Part shown: positions 35,501 to 49,483 of the stretch, one piece after another
Numbering within the stretch: the stretch's first letter is position 1
Layout of the letters: each line of letters begins with the position of its first letter
NCBI RefSeq assembly: GCF_900090045.1
Contig: NC_041787.1
Location: 434,001-498,000, forward strand
DNA from: Plasmodium malariae
Lineage: Eukaryota; Apicomplexa; Aconoidasida; Haemosporida; Plasmodiidae
Reading direction: 5' to 3'
Length of the DNA stretch: 64,000 nt
The notes under the pieces: model-generated
Databases searched by the model: none
What the model saw: only the letters and a program-made list of their open reading frames with translations
What the model was told of the DNA's origin: nothing
Translations under genes and position numbers: made by a program

Positions 35501-37426
35501 AATATTATCTATTTTTGTAATCACTACGTTATATATAAAGAAATTGATGCTGATATGGTGTATTTATTTTATAAGTCGTTAGAGCAAATTTTTTCATATA
35601 TAGACATTGATTTAATAGAAAATTTATTGTTTGAAAAATGTATATATGAAAAATACGCCCACGAAAAGTATAAGGTATACTTTTTAAAACATGATAACAT
35701 TAAATGTTTTAAGAGAGATATTGGCGCATGTCATACTAAACAACATGTCAATATAATACACAACATAGATGCGGATTATGAAAAATTAATTTTATACTAT
35801 TTATACTTCTGGAATTTAATATTTGAAAATGGGCTATTTAATAATAATTCATATATACAAATTACATCAGTAAAAATATTGTTGAATTATATAAATAAAA
35901 AAGTGGCATATCCATTTTTCCCTTTGCTGCTAGTTAAATTATTTTCTTCCAATACATTTATTATCAATCTTATTATTAAAAAAATGTTATCACTACTTTT
36001 AAATTCGTACTTTCTTGAACATTTTTATATATATCATAAGGAAATTAGTTTTCTCCTTTCAAAAATATGCAAACTGTTAATTCGTTTTCCGTGGATTACC
36101 AACGGTCTTGAGGAGGAAAAGGAGCAAAGTGAACTAAGTTATAAGAAAAATTCTATAAAGAACATAGATTTAAATAATACGTTAAATCCTTGCATCGGGT
36201 TTAATGGTGCCACACCAGTGCAAAATGGAATAGATTCTACTGTTGTGGAACAGAATACTCCCAAAAAACAGTATGAAAATAAGGATGATCATTTAAATAA
36301 CTCAAGTGATGGTGAAGAATTTAATAGAGTATACGCTATTTTGCAGAATGAAGAATATATAGTAGCGACTTATAATACATATGACTATAAAAATGATCAT
36401 GGAAATTCTGAAATTGGTGAAGATATTGAGATGACCAAAGAAATGTTATCATATAGCAAATTTTTTTTAATTATCGTTACATTATCACGTGGAATAAGCT
36501 TACACTTAAAAAATAAAAAAAAATCATTTACAAGAATATTAACCATATTAAATACTTTTAAAAATATAATTAATGATTTTCCACCACAACTCTGGAATCT
36601 TGATAATGGAATAATTAATAATGTTATTTCTCCTTTATACAAAATAGCATCCATTTATAAAAAAAAGTACGCATATTAACGCCAAATAAATGTTTCTAAA
36701 ATATATGTTTGTGGGTGTTTACAAAATAAATTACAGCTTTCAAATAATGCTTCTTTTTTCTTATTTAAAGAGATTGCTATAAATATTTCACCACACATTT
36801 TTGTTTACATTATGTGAATAAGTTATGATTTATTTAATTTTTTTTTTTTTTTTTTTTTTTTTTTATAGATATTTCGTTGAGGATGAAAATATTTTTGAAG
36901 AAACGAGTGTATACAAAAAGTTTATTTATTTGTCGAGTTATTCGTGGCATATTATTTCTCTCTTAGAGGAAAAATTACAGAATAATAAGAACATTTTTAA
37001 TAAAGCCTTCGTGCAAACCAGACAGGTAATAAGAACAAAATCATCCTTTTCTTCTGTATCTCCCGTTTTACTTGTTTCTTATGTTTTGCATGTTTTTTTT
37101 GTGTCAAAACTCTTCTTTTTTTTTGCCCCCATTTTTGTAATGTACATATATTTTAAAAACAATTTTTGTACGTAATTAAAAAGGATCATCATAATATTAG
37201 TGCATGCATATTTTATATGTACTTAAGTATGAATATTTATTTTTATATATATTTATTTATTTATATGAACACCGTTTTTTTCTTCCCTTTGCAGAGAATT
37301 AACCGAATTAGGTTTATCAAGAAAAGAAGAAAGAATATATTAGCTGTGAAAAACCCCACGTTATATACGTTAAATAAGTTTAAGAAAAGGGAGAAAAAAA
37401 AAATGAAAAAAAGGAAAGAAATGTGA
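23556..37426 (+). CDS. UTP20: U3 snoRNP / SSU processome protein UTP20 (DRIM)
   Basis: Component of the small-subunit processome, needed for early 18S rRNA processing in the nucleolus. Exons 23556-23751, 24039-36666, 36869-37025, 37295-37426 (phases 1, 2, 0), about 4370 residues against roughly 2500-2800 in yeast and human. The body is HEAT-like helical repeat. The N-terminus has the family pattern FVSFYDRIKEIN, then FYAALQEYPKICC. The DRIM core lies near residues 2700-2850: MIISFLVILNKMNYNFQKEL, SSKTNNIRNESKKTLCYISM, GLNYFDLIIKQMSDYLVKGY. The basic C-terminus (KNPTLYTLNKFKKREKKKMK) also fits UTP20. Extra length comes from Asn/Lys/Glu inserts and two tandem repeats (27817-27955, 33391-33591). 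No signal peptide. The ATG at 23556 is the first in a short exon and fits the family start. Confidence 0.9.
27817..27955 (+). repeat. 12-base Thr/Ala-coding tandem repeat in UTP20
   Basis: About eleven units of the type GCTACTACTACC, coding (A-T-T-T)n with some Ala and Ile variants. The opposite strand is also open here, reading Ser/Gly/Arg-rich sequence. Confidence 0.85.
33391..33591 (+). repeat. 21-base repeat coding CIENSSN in UTP20
   Basis: Nine or ten near-identical units of TGTATTGAAAATAGTAGTAAT, coding CIENSSN or CIENSTN. An unusual Cys in every seventh residue. Confidence 0.9.
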
Positions 37427-38438
37427 ATTTTTAGAACAAATCTACATTTTTATGTAAAATCCAAAAAATATTTTTTTTTTTTTTTTTTTAATATTTTGTT
37501 TGAACCGTGTAAGAAATCATTCATAATGTTGAAAGTACATAATTATGTATATTATAACGTGCATATAAAGCAAAATAAACAAAAAGATACCATTTTTTGT
37601 TAATTAAAGTTTGAATTTTTATTCGCACTTACACGAGTGATAAAAATATAGGACATGTTGTGATGTTTTTGTTCTTTTTTTTTTTAAGAATTATAGGACT
37701 TGCGTCTTGTACCTATATGAACTATAAAATAAAGAGCTCATTATAAAACTTAATTTTTGAGTTAAAATCAGAAAAAAAAAAAAAAAAGAAAATTAAAAAA
37801 GTCTTTTTAAATTAAGCTTAATTTACAGTTTCTATAATTTTCATTTTAAAAGAAAAAAGAAAGGTAGCTATTACTATGTATTACCCCTGTCACATGTATA
37901 TGTAAGGTTCGATTATATTTATGTCTTATTTATATATATTGTTAATTGTTCTATTTAAGGAAAAAAAATATGAATTATTCCTTGGCAATGTACAAATATT
38001 TATTTATTACACAACAATAGTGAAATAGCCTTTTGTTTGAATTTCCTTTTTTTTCATTTTGAAAATTGTGAAGTGTACATATATATATATATACATTCTA
38101 GAATAGACGTATTTTATTTAAAATACCAAAATGATTGGTTCCTTCTTTTTTTCATTTTTTCTCTCATTCTTTTTTTTTTTTTTTTTCAATATTGTAATAA
38201 TATTTCTTTTTTTTTATTACACCATATATTTATCAAGAAAAACTTAAGGGAAAAAGAAATGTGCCAGTAGATGGTTGTACTTTGAGTTGAAAAAATATAG
38301 GAGCTATAAAGATGAATGAGTATTTTTTTATCCTATTTTATTTTCATGTTAAATGGAATAAATAAGCAACTTTTTAAAGGTGATATTTACTAATTTTTTT
38401 AAAAAACCTTACCCTTTAATACATAAACCCAGATAAAA
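37427..38438. other. Intergenic between UTP20 and CRMP3
   Basis: Tandem (same-strand) spacer of about 1 kb with T-runs at 37471-37489, A-runs and short AT repeats. The open frame at 38037-38270 is Phe-rich noise. No gene seen. Confidence 0.65.
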
Positions 38439-41400
38439 ATGGAGATAAAAAGGATAATTTCAATAATTTCACTTTTAGCTTACACTTTTATTATATCAAA
38501 AGAAAAATTGAAGGATAGACAAAAATGTTACAACCATAACCACACTTTCAGAGGAGTTACTGACTGTTTCAGAGGTAACTCAAATAACATGCTCTATTTT
38601 GCATTATACAGAAAATTAGTACATAATTCAAATTTTTTATATTATAATACTCTCATTAGCAAAAATGGCCCAAATTTGACAGTACACCATAAGAACTATC
38701 AAAGGTAAAAATATTGCAATGATTTTTCAAATCACGTTAATTAAGGAATATAACATTATATGCATGCAGTAAGTGGTGCATTACACTTAAACTACATTTT
38801 CGCATATAATCATAAATAAATAAACTACATATTATAAGCATTCACTGTTTTTGAGGATGATGATTTACGTAACATGTCAAATTGTAACAGTGCCCTACTT
38901 TAATTTTTCCATTATAGTATATATACGCATATGCACATATATATATATATATATTTTATTTATTTTTCTGTTAGCTATGTCGAGCTAAACGAAACTCAAC
39001 GCCCATTAATAGTTATGTGCTTCTCAATGTGTGGGAGCTTTCCTTTGGAAGTAGCAGAAATTCCTAAAAATATCATAAATGAAAAAAAGAATCTAATTAC
39101 TCATTTTGTGCATAGTACTCGAGTTAAGGTTAGCAAAAAAGTATAAGTACCTTATAATTATTTTAAAATAAATTTTTTTTTTTTTAATTCTGGTCATTTT
39201 GTATAGCATTATGTACATGGACATAAGTATAAGTATGTACGTATATATATACCTAGACTTTAGTTCACAATACGACAAAATGCACATATCAGTCGTAGCC
39301 TTATTATATATTTTTTTTCTTCTGCAAAAATATTCTTCAAATACTTTTCTTCAGGAAAGTAGAAGAAAGACCTATAATTTAAGCAATATTATAAAAAAGA
39401 ATAATTCCCACCAAATTATGAATTGTCAAAATATGAGAGATTTGCAAAAATATAAGGAAACAACATGTAATCCTTTCCATATGCTTAATAATGAAGGGAG
39501 TGTTCTCTTATCAATTTACAAAATAGTAAGTAAAAGTGTATATTCAGGAGATACCATTGTTCCAAAGGATGCATTTATTTATAGGATATATTTAAATTCT
39601 CGAATAAATCAAAGAGTTGATACAAATAACGTCCTGATTACAAAATTCCCCAAAAAACGATGTCTTAGTGAATTGAGGAATTTAGAAACAAGTCAAAAAG
39701 TAGAAAAAAATTATACAAGTATAGGAAGAAAAAAACATAAACCGGAGAATGAGAAAAATAACGTCGTAAATATGCAGAATAGTGGGAAACTTACAAGTAA
39801 CATATATGGCGAAGAACTTTATATGAATTTACAAAAAAGGATAAAGTATACAAATAAGAGTGATCCTAAATTGTTGGAGAAAACATTATTCGAAAGGAAA
39901 AAATCTCAAAAGTTATTGAATAGGAGAAAGAATCTTTTGAAAAATATTGCACACAATACAACATTTATTGAAAATACTGATATGATCGCTAAGCACTTCT
40001 TTCCGAATCAGATATTCATACGAAGTAAAAATTCGTCAACAACATTAAAAATTAAAGGTAAAGAATTACTAAAAATTAATGTTAATCACTTATTAATTTT
40101 TAACACTTCTTCAGAGTGTGCAGGTGATTTAATTACTCATATTAGTGTGAGTAGTATAAACAATTTATACATTTTAACAGATCCTTTCAAAGTTGATAAA
40201 ATTGGAACTTTCATTATTTGCATTGTTGTAGAAAAGGTTATTCCTATTGCATTAATAGAAATCCAAAATAAGATAATCCATCAATTTGAAATATTAACTG
40301 ATAAAAATTGGATATCTACATTTAATTGTTCAATTGACGATTCTTCTATCATATTTCATCAGAATATAGAATTGACAAAAATAAGACTAAAAGATAAAGA
40401 CAAGGTAGAAAACTCACTTTATAATTTCTCATTTTTAAAAAGATATTTACCAGACGATATTAATTTTTTGGCTTGTTCTGTGTACAATGAATTTATAGCA
40501 ATATTAGGTAAACAACATATATTAATTGTAAATAGGCATATTGAAACGTTGCATGAAATATTTTTTCATTATTTGAATAACCCAGTTGATATATTTTTAT
40601 ATAATAATTTTATATATATCACTGATGCAGATAGAAAAAATATTTTTCAGTATATTTCAGTTTCTATAACGATGCATAATTCGTATGTTAAAAAAATGTT
40701 AAATGAAAGGCAAAATAAACAATTAACTAAAAAACATGGGGAAGAAAATGATGCAACAATTAACACGTTTGACCTAAAAGACAACAATGGCTCTAAAGAA
40801 GAAAATCATTATATGGAAAAACAAATAAATTTAAACTCATCAGGGAAAAGCATTTTAGAAGTAAAGGACAAGTCTGGGCCATATTCCTTATTAAATGGTG
40901 CTAGTTTTGTACTACAGGATGAGGAGGATCTAAATTATATATATAAAAATTCGAAAGTAGATGTAAAACTCAATGCTTTACTGGATGAAAGTGTAACACT
41001 AGTTTATCCGGCAGGTATTGTTGCTATAAATAATAAAATATATTTTGTAGATACAGAGTTACATATGTTATTTTGTTACTCCTTAAAACAAAAGCAAATA
41101 GTTGAAACGTTTGGATATATGAATACTGCTATTATAAGTGATAGAGGTTTAAATAAACCCTATTCCTTATCCTTATATTATTCGAATGAAGAAAAAAAGA
41201 GTCTTTTGTTTATAAGCGAATTATCGAGTTCACGTATATTAATTTTTGAGATAAGTCCAGTTATTAAATTATACCTAACATACGACGATTTGATTTTTGA
41301 TGTTGTTACCTCTATTGTTGTAACATCCCTTTTTTTAATAGTCTGCGGATTGAAAATGAATAAAGAAAATTATGTAAGTTATGTAACATTTATTAAAATA

Positions 41401-44400
41401 GAAGAGTTAACTAATATTGAGATAGAATATAATGCATTTTCTTCTTCTTTAAAGTATGGAGAAACCGTAAATATGACGCCCCTAATAAGAAGTAATAATA
41501 TTCGAAAGTTCACAATGAAACAATACGATCATAAATCAAAAGAGATCATAGAAACTGGATTACATGTTAATAGTTATAGCGGAGTTATAAATGGAAAAAT
41601 AAAAATATCTGCTTGGTTTTACATGGAAATAACAGTACATGATTATTTTAAAAAGAAAAATTTAACTTTTGAGAACTTCATATCTTCCTGTCCTAAGGGA
41701 TTTCATTTTTTTTTAAAAAAATGTGCTCCTTGTCCATTGGGATATTACACGAAATATTCTTATGATCTTCACTGTGCGAGTTGTGAAATCTATAAAGTAA
41801 ATTCAACTACTTCTTACACTGGGTCTACTTCAAAAATTGAATGTTTATGTAAACCGGGATACTATTTAAAAGGAAAAAAAAAATGTGAAAAATGTCCAAA
41901 AGGATATTATAAAGATCAAATTGGAGACTTTAGATGTCAGTCGAAATGTGAAAGTATGAAAACTAGCACTGTAGAAGGAGCAACCAGTTATGAAGAATTG
42001 AATTGCTCATGTATTGATGGATATTATACAGATAAAAAATCTAATTGTGTTCTTTGTCCTCTTAATAATTATTGTATATATAATCCTAATTCGCATACCT
42101 ATAAAGCTGATATAATACCTTGTAAAAACAATACAGTAACAATAAAAAGAGGGGCCTCTTCAGAGAGCCAATGTATATGTGCCCCAGGTTATTATTATAA
42201 TAAAGAAAAAAATGACTGTGAATTATGTACATATGAAAGCTTTAAAATGAATCCTGGTAATGAGTTGTGTACACCTTTTTTAGCCGATCCATTTTATACC
42301 CAAGAATTTTTACCTAACGAAAATTACTTTAAGCATTCTAATGTACATTTGAGAAAAACAAGTAATATTATATATTCTCAAAAAAAAGGATCCGTATCTT
42401 ATCAAGATGCAACTCTATGTGAAACTGGTTATTTTTATAATATGAATAAATCCATATGTTCTATATGCAGGTATAACGCTTATTGTAAGGGGCTATATCA
42501 TACACTTACTGGATGTCCTAAGAACTCAGTATCCATAAAATTAAAAAGTGTTAGTTCCTTAGATTGTTTATGTGAAAAAGGATATGGAAGAATAATTATT
42601 AACAAATTAAAAACATTTACTATATCATGTGTACCTTGTCCATATGATACATTTCAACCTCACCATTCATCAGGGGAGTGTATTCCATGTCCTCCTTATA
42701 CTTTTACAAAATCTATTAATTCCACATCCATTACAGACTGTTTACCAAAAAATGGATATTACAACTTACATTTTGAATATATATATGAGTTTTCCAAAAA
42801 TAAGTTACAGAAAAATATACCCCATTTTTTGCAACAATACCGCATGTATTTAAATGATCAATATAGGGAAAGTAACTCAGTAAATGTAGAAAGAAAGAAA
42901 AATGGAAATAATCCCAGTGACACATGTATGAAACACAGAAGAGATCAAGATAAGAAAAAACCATGTTATAATAATAATAGGAATATGAAAAAGAAAAGGG
43001 AAGGAATTTATAACAGCGAACAAATAGAAAGCGTTACAGACGTCTGCAAAGTACTCGATGAAAGATTATATAATACTTATCATGAAAACAATTACTTTAA
43101 AAGAAACAATACTTGTAGGAGCAATTACTATGAAACAAATTTCACATTTGATAAGAAGAATAAAAATAAATTTTCCTATGTAGAAAAAAAATTAAGGCAA
43201 ACTAGAATGCCAAAAATAAATAACAATTTACGCAACTTGAAAGGAACATACAGTAATGTATTTCATACAAACTATCTAAAAAGTGTAATTCTAATGGACA
43301 GGTTTAAAATGTTTAAGTTTCTTGAAGAATATAGCACCATTTTTTCATTAATTAATATGAATAAGGAAGATTACCATATATATAATAAGCGAAAACATAG
43401 CAGTGAGGTAACAGTAAAAAATGTGAACTTTATTGAACAAGATACATTAGTGAAAAAAACTTCAGAATCTCAAAATGGAGTAGTGCAAAACATAAGTAAT
43501 AATAATATAAATAAAAAAAAAAAAGATAATCGTACTGAGTTAAAGGAAGAAGGAACATATTTAAATGCATCGCATATGAGCGAGATAGTAAATCAAATTG
43601 ATATTATATCTGAAAATATAAATAGTATGATAAAAATAATAAAAAATAGAGAAGAAACATACACTACAAATAAACGAAAGGATATAAACTATTCCTGTTA
43701 TGAAATGGAAAAAAGAATAATTCTTGAAAAAAATATATATGTATCAACTATTGCTGAAATTGATCTTATAAGCTGCTTAAATACATGCATATCTAATATA
43801 TACTGTACAGGTATAGAAATGGATAGAACAAAAGATAAAGGAAAAACGAATTTATTTTTTACTCTATATAAAAGTTCTGAAAAAAGATTAATATATTTTT
43901 ATAAGTGTAATTTATATTTTTATGATGAACTTATTCAATATTATAAAAATGAAAACTTAAAAAAAATAGAAAATATACACACATACAATGATATCGATAG
44001 GATAACTGGTTGCACAGTTCAAAAAAATGATATGCTTAATTTGTGGAAAATATACACTTTTGATATATGTCCAAATAATTATTATTGTAACATAAAATCA
44101 TTTAGAAAAAGAAAATGTCCCCTAAATTCTGTAAAAACAACATTCCAAGGAACAAAAGAAGACTGCTTATGTTTACCTGGATATTACTTAAAAAAGAGTT
44201 TAAACATTTGTGTGCCTTGCCAAAAAGGAACTTATAAACATACTACATCTAATAAGGAATGTGTGGCATGTCCTTTGAACCTAACTACAAAATCAGAAAT
44301 GTCTACTTCTTCTTACGACTGCGTTTGTAGAGAAGGATATTATTTTCATGGAGATAATAGAATTAAATTAATATATACAAAGGATCAAGGAAATATTCAC

Positions 44401-47400
44401 AATATTATAAAAAAAAAACTGAAAGAAAAGGAAAATTCAATTATAAAAAATTACAACAAAAATATAGAAATGAGATTTCTTCAAATCAAGTCATTACGAA
44501 GAAAAGAAAAATATTTGGAAAAGGCACATAAAGCTTTAGGGACTGTTTCACACGCAGTACAAAGACTAAAAGGAGAGACTCGTCAGAGAGAAACATACAT
44601 ACGTGTGATAAAAAATAATGGTAATAATAGAAGTAACAGCAATGGTGGAAGTAATAGCAATGGTGGAAGTAACAGCAATGGTGGAAGTAACAGCAATGGT
44701 GGAAGTAATAGCAATGGTGGAAGTAACAGCAATGGTGGAAGTAACAGCAATGGTGGAAGTAATAGCAATGGTGGAAGTAACAGCAATAGTGGAAGTAACA
44801 GCAATAGTGGAAGTAACAGCAATAGTGGATGTAATAGCAATGGTGGAAGTAATAGCAATAGAGTAAGTAAAAGCAATAGAGTAAGTAAAAGCAATATCTT
44901 TTCAGTTAAGGATATAAATTTAATTCAAAAGTTTACACAACCGTATATTTCACCGCCTCAACAGAAAGCCATAAGAAATCATGATACTGGACATAAATAT
45001 ACATACTTACATTCTAATACACCTGATGAAGATGATAAATATATGTCTTATACTAAATGCGTTAAGTGTCCTAAGAACATGTTCTGTCCAGGTTTATGGT
45101 TTAAAAATTTCGAATATGAAATACACCATCCTCCCATTTTTTGTCCTGTAGGATCTATAATACCTGAGACCACAATAGAACGAACAGATATAAATAAATG
45201 CTTATGCGGAAAAGGATACGGGTTAAATTTAGAAAATAAGAAAAATAAAACTTGTACACAATGTAATGAAAGATATTATAAAGATGTTGTAGATAATTCC
45301 GTATGTAATGGTTTATGTATGGAATTTTCTACATCCTTTAGAGGATCAATTAGTAAAAAACAGTGTTTTTGCACAATAGGAAAATATATGATAAATGAAT
45401 CTTCACTAGAAATGAAATGTATAAACTGCCCTAGGGGAGCATTATGTATTGGGGGTTTAAAATATAAATCATTGATAAAATTAATTCATAATCAACATTA
45501 CACTAATTTAGAAATTAACGATCATGTTATTCCATTCCCTGAGAAAGGGTATTTTGCTACTTTTGAAATAAAACATGAAGATTTTTCATGGGATCCTCTA
45601 AACTCATTAAATCTTCAAATAAATAATTATGAAAAAACAGATGTCATAGTTAAAAATAAAATTATAAAAGATCTATTTCGTACAAAGTTAAATTTTCTTA
45701 CTCTAGAGGGGAATAGTATTAGGGATAAGAGTGAAAATTCCCAAATGAATATAAATTCAAAAAATGAAACCCTATTAGATGATTTTAAAAGTAAAGAAAA
45801 TACGATAGTAATAAATGAAGCTTTTACAACACCATATTTAGTTACTGAAAATTTTGAAAAAATAAAATATAAGAACAATTACTTAACTGTTGATAGAATC
45901 CCCGATTTTCATTTATGCCCAATTACTAAAAGATGTCTTGGAGGAGCAAACAATTTATGTTATGAAGGATCAGAAGGATATTTATGTAATAATTGTTCAA
46001 GAGAATACGACACTACTTATTTTAGATCTCAGTGTTTTAAATGCAAAACAACTAAAACCGAATTTCTAAATCTAGTTAATCGTAAAATCTTTTTCTATAT
46101 ATTAATTTTCTTTTTAATGTATTTAAATTATTTCTGTTATATAAAAAGGAATTTTGTGTTCATAGGCATATTCAAAATATGGTATTTTTTTATTATATGC
46201 TTCTTACCATATATATTTATAGTAGAATCTATACCTAATTCGCAGGAAAATTATACATTGTATTTCCAATTATTTATTTCCTTACCAATGAGATTTATCA
46301 CTTATTATTATAAATTAAATTGCTTAATTAATTCATATAATAGTGAAAAGTATATATATATTTGGTATACTCAAAGATTTATAAAAATAGCGGAGCCAAT
46401 AATTGATTGTGCTATTTTAACACTCTTATTTTCCCTATTCTATGTAATGTATATCCTTTGGAATGATAAAAAAATAAGAATTGTTGAAAAGGTTATTAAA
46501 AAACAAATAAAAAGGATACACACAGACGAGTATTACGAACACGTGTCTGATTTCTATTTTCATTATTACCAGAAACAAGTTATTGATACTATAAATAATA
46601 AAAATAAAAAAGTACAGATACCTTTTCAGAAGTGGAATCAAGATTCTTTCATATATGAAGATTCATCAAGTGAAGACACATCTGCGTGTAGGAAAAAGGA
46701 AAAAATAAATATCTTTGGGACAAAAGGAGAAAAAGAAAAATTACTTAAAAAAAATAAACGAAACAAAAAAAAATTGTTTGGATCTTACAATACTAATTAT
46801 GATAGTAAGGTATTCTCTAGCTCGGATATTCTTTCATATAATAAATATTTATTAAAGGAAAATGAATCAACTAGTTTTAAAGATGCACACAACAATGATG
46901 ATGAATCATTAAAAAACAAAAGATCTAAATATTCTATGAAAGAATATATATCGAAAAAAGATACATACTGGACATACATGTGCATACTAAACATTTATAA
47001 TATCAGGGCGTTCGGCCTATTCCGTTATATACATCCACCTAATATTAGAATGATTAATAAAATAAAACGAATTATTTCAGATTTCAAAGCAGTATATATA
47101 ATTGTTTTATATATTTTTTTCCCATTTACACTCATTAGTTTGCTAGAACTTATATGGTGTCAACCTATAAAATACAAAAACAAACCACCCATATTAATTT
47201 TATACCATATGCCTTCACAGGAATGCAATATAAGAAATAAATTATTTTTATCAGGAGTACTTTTTTCTATCTTTTTTTTTATTGTATATATTTTTTTATT
47301 CATAACATACTTATGTGGCACTTTGAAAAATTTTAAAGTATTTGGATCCTATGCAAAACAGTTAAAAAACAACTTTTTATTTAATGGATATAATTATCAG

Positions 47401-49483
47401 AACAGATGTTGGGATTTTGTTAATATAATAAAAGTACTATTTGTTGTGATTTCTTTTATGTGCCAGTTATACACAAAGAAGAGTAATAATTCTAAATATT
47501 TTATTTGTTGTTGTATAGTTCTTATTCTAATTACAGAAGTTACTTTAATTTTATTGTATTCTCCTTATGATAAGAGATCTAATAATGTATTACAAAGCCT
47601 AAGTCTTTTTTCCACATTTTCAATTCTCATAACATATTTATGTGTGCAAGTTAACTTTTTTTTTAACATTTCTATGATTAATATATTTCCGTTCATATTA
47701 TTTGTCTCTTTTCACGTTTATATGATAAACAAAGTTATTCTGGAATTTGCAATTTATAAGAACCTTTTAAAAAAGAAGGGAAATGCAGAAAATATCGAAA
47801 ACATTAAAGCAGAGGATTTATTAAATGAAGACAGTTTTTTCTTTCCATCAGAACAGAGGAAAAATGTAAAAGATGAGGGTAACCAAAAAATGGACAATAG
47901 TAAAAGTAATAACAACAATGGAAATAATGATCACGATAATGATTATAATAACTGCGATAATGATCGAGCCAAAACTGACGATAGCAAATTTAAGAAAAAA
48001 AAAAAAAACAAACAAAATTTTCAGGTTATTAACCAGGACTATCATTTATTTGATTTTCTCTTAAGGATAAATAAGATCCCGTTTTATTCCATTTTTTTCA
48101 ATGAAAAAGAGGAAGAAATTTTTGTTCTTGAGGCATATACTAAGAAAAATAGTACTTATAAAGAAATTGTGAACACATTAAAAAGTAACACATTCAAGAA
48201 GTCTCAAACAGGTGCTATTAGTTTAGATTTATTACATTCTGATTTACTGTATTATAATATAAGAGCTTATTCAGCCCATTCTCTTTCAAACATAGAATGT
48301 TATTCAAACTTAAAAAAATCAAGTAGTAATATTTTGAAATTCATGGAAGAAAAAAAATTGACAAAGAAATTAGGAAAATTCTTAAGGGTGGAAGAGGAGA
48401 ACTCAAAGAAAAAAAAAAAAGAAAAAAAAAAAGAAAAAAAGAAAAAGTTACTCAAATGAAGAAATGATCACAGAAAATTCAAAAGATAATATGTTTAACA
48501 TGAATATAACACATTTTATAAATTGCCTAATAGAAGCTATAAATATCTTATTTGTTAATCAGTCCCATAATCAAATAACAGTGGAATGGTTAAGTTTTGT
48601 TATAAGATTTTCAATATGTTTTATACACTGGATGAAAAATCACGATGAAAATCTTATTAACCTAGTCCCTTTAACTAAAAAACAATTCGAGTTAAAAAAA
48701 AGAAATCTTTTATTTTATTCCTTATTTAGTTCCTATTCAGAAGTATATGCTTTATATCTAGATATCGATAAAAACAACAAATTTACAGGATGTAAAAAAA
48801 AATTTGTAAAAGCAGAAAATTTAGAAGAGTTCTACAACTATTTAGAAGAGTCTACTATATTATCTAAACATGGGGAAGATTACTACAAAAAAAGCGATTA
48901 TGATATATCAGAGGATTGTACATATTCCAATTTTCTAGATGATGTATTTTACAGATGTGAACACGACATCATTAAAATGTTATTTGACGAACAGATTTTT
49001 AAAAACTTATCTATATCATTAATCGAATTCTACTTTGCTATATATATGATTCAGTTTATTGAAAGCAAAAGATTATCAATTTTACTTTTTTTATTTTGTG
49101 AAAAAAAAAGCTATTTAAATAAGGAAAAGCAATTTTTAAAAATATTAGAAGCTAGAAAAAAAGACATTCAAAACATAACTTGCAGTCATAATAATACTAA
49201 GGTGTACGAATTTGTTGAATATAATTTTTTGATGGAATATAATGATGTACTGAAAAATAAAATAAAAAAATTACAAAATTTAATTAAAAAAAAAGAGCAA
49301 ATTTTGGTCAAAAAGGAAAAAATGAAAAGTATGACACTCCCACAAGGAGATAATATAAATAGAATAAGTAATATAAATACTTATTTCGTTCAAACGCTTA
49401 AAAAGCTTTTAGAAGAATCGCCACCTTGCTCCAACAATATACAGAATAAGTCTATTAGTGATAAGCGAGAGCATGGTGAGTAA
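38439..49483 (+). CDS. CRMP3: Cysteine repeat modular protein 3, frameshifted near the 3' end
   Basis: Large multi-domain membrane protein. Family members are linked to sporozoite-mosquito and host interactions (known for CRMPs, not shown here). Exons 38439-38704, 38975-39128 and from 39355. Exon 1 gives a signal peptide (MEIKRIISIISLLAYTFII). A beta-propeller-like part precedes Cys-rich modules near residues 915-1275, 1708-1805 and 2035-2375 (repeated CLCxxGYY and CPxGYYK motifs; GYLCNNCSREYD before the membrane part). About eight membrane spans follow at 46085-47770, then a cytoplasmic tail. The main frame stops at 48459 inside an A-rich tract, but the next frame is open from within that tract (SYSNEEMITENSKDNMF) to 49483, another ~340 residues with normal coding character. 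I read this as one gene with a one-base indel. An alternative is true truncation at 48459. Confidence 0.88.
44631..44900 (+). repeat. 15-base repeat coding SNSNGG-type units in CRMP3
   Basis: About seventeen units of AGTAACAGCAATGGT/GGA type, coding GSNSNG(G/S) with late drift to SNRVSK. The opposite strand is open as Leu/Pro repeats, which is a by-product. Confidence 0.88.
48405..48446 (+). other. A-rich tract where the CRMP3 frame shifts
   Basis: Runs of A broken by single G code poly-Lys/Glu. The upstream frame reads KKLLK then TGA (48457-48459); the frame one base over reads KSYSNEEM and stays open for about 340 codons. Confidence 0.8.

Noticed and set aside
44583..44894. Minus-strand Leu/Pro repeat frame
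   Set aside because: Antisense of the CRMP3 SNSNGG repeat.
48464..49483. Separate gene downstream of CRMP3
   Set aside because: Its frame is open upstream into the CRMP3 Lys tract, it starts 4 bases after the CRMP3 stop with no spacer, and a single indel merges the two.
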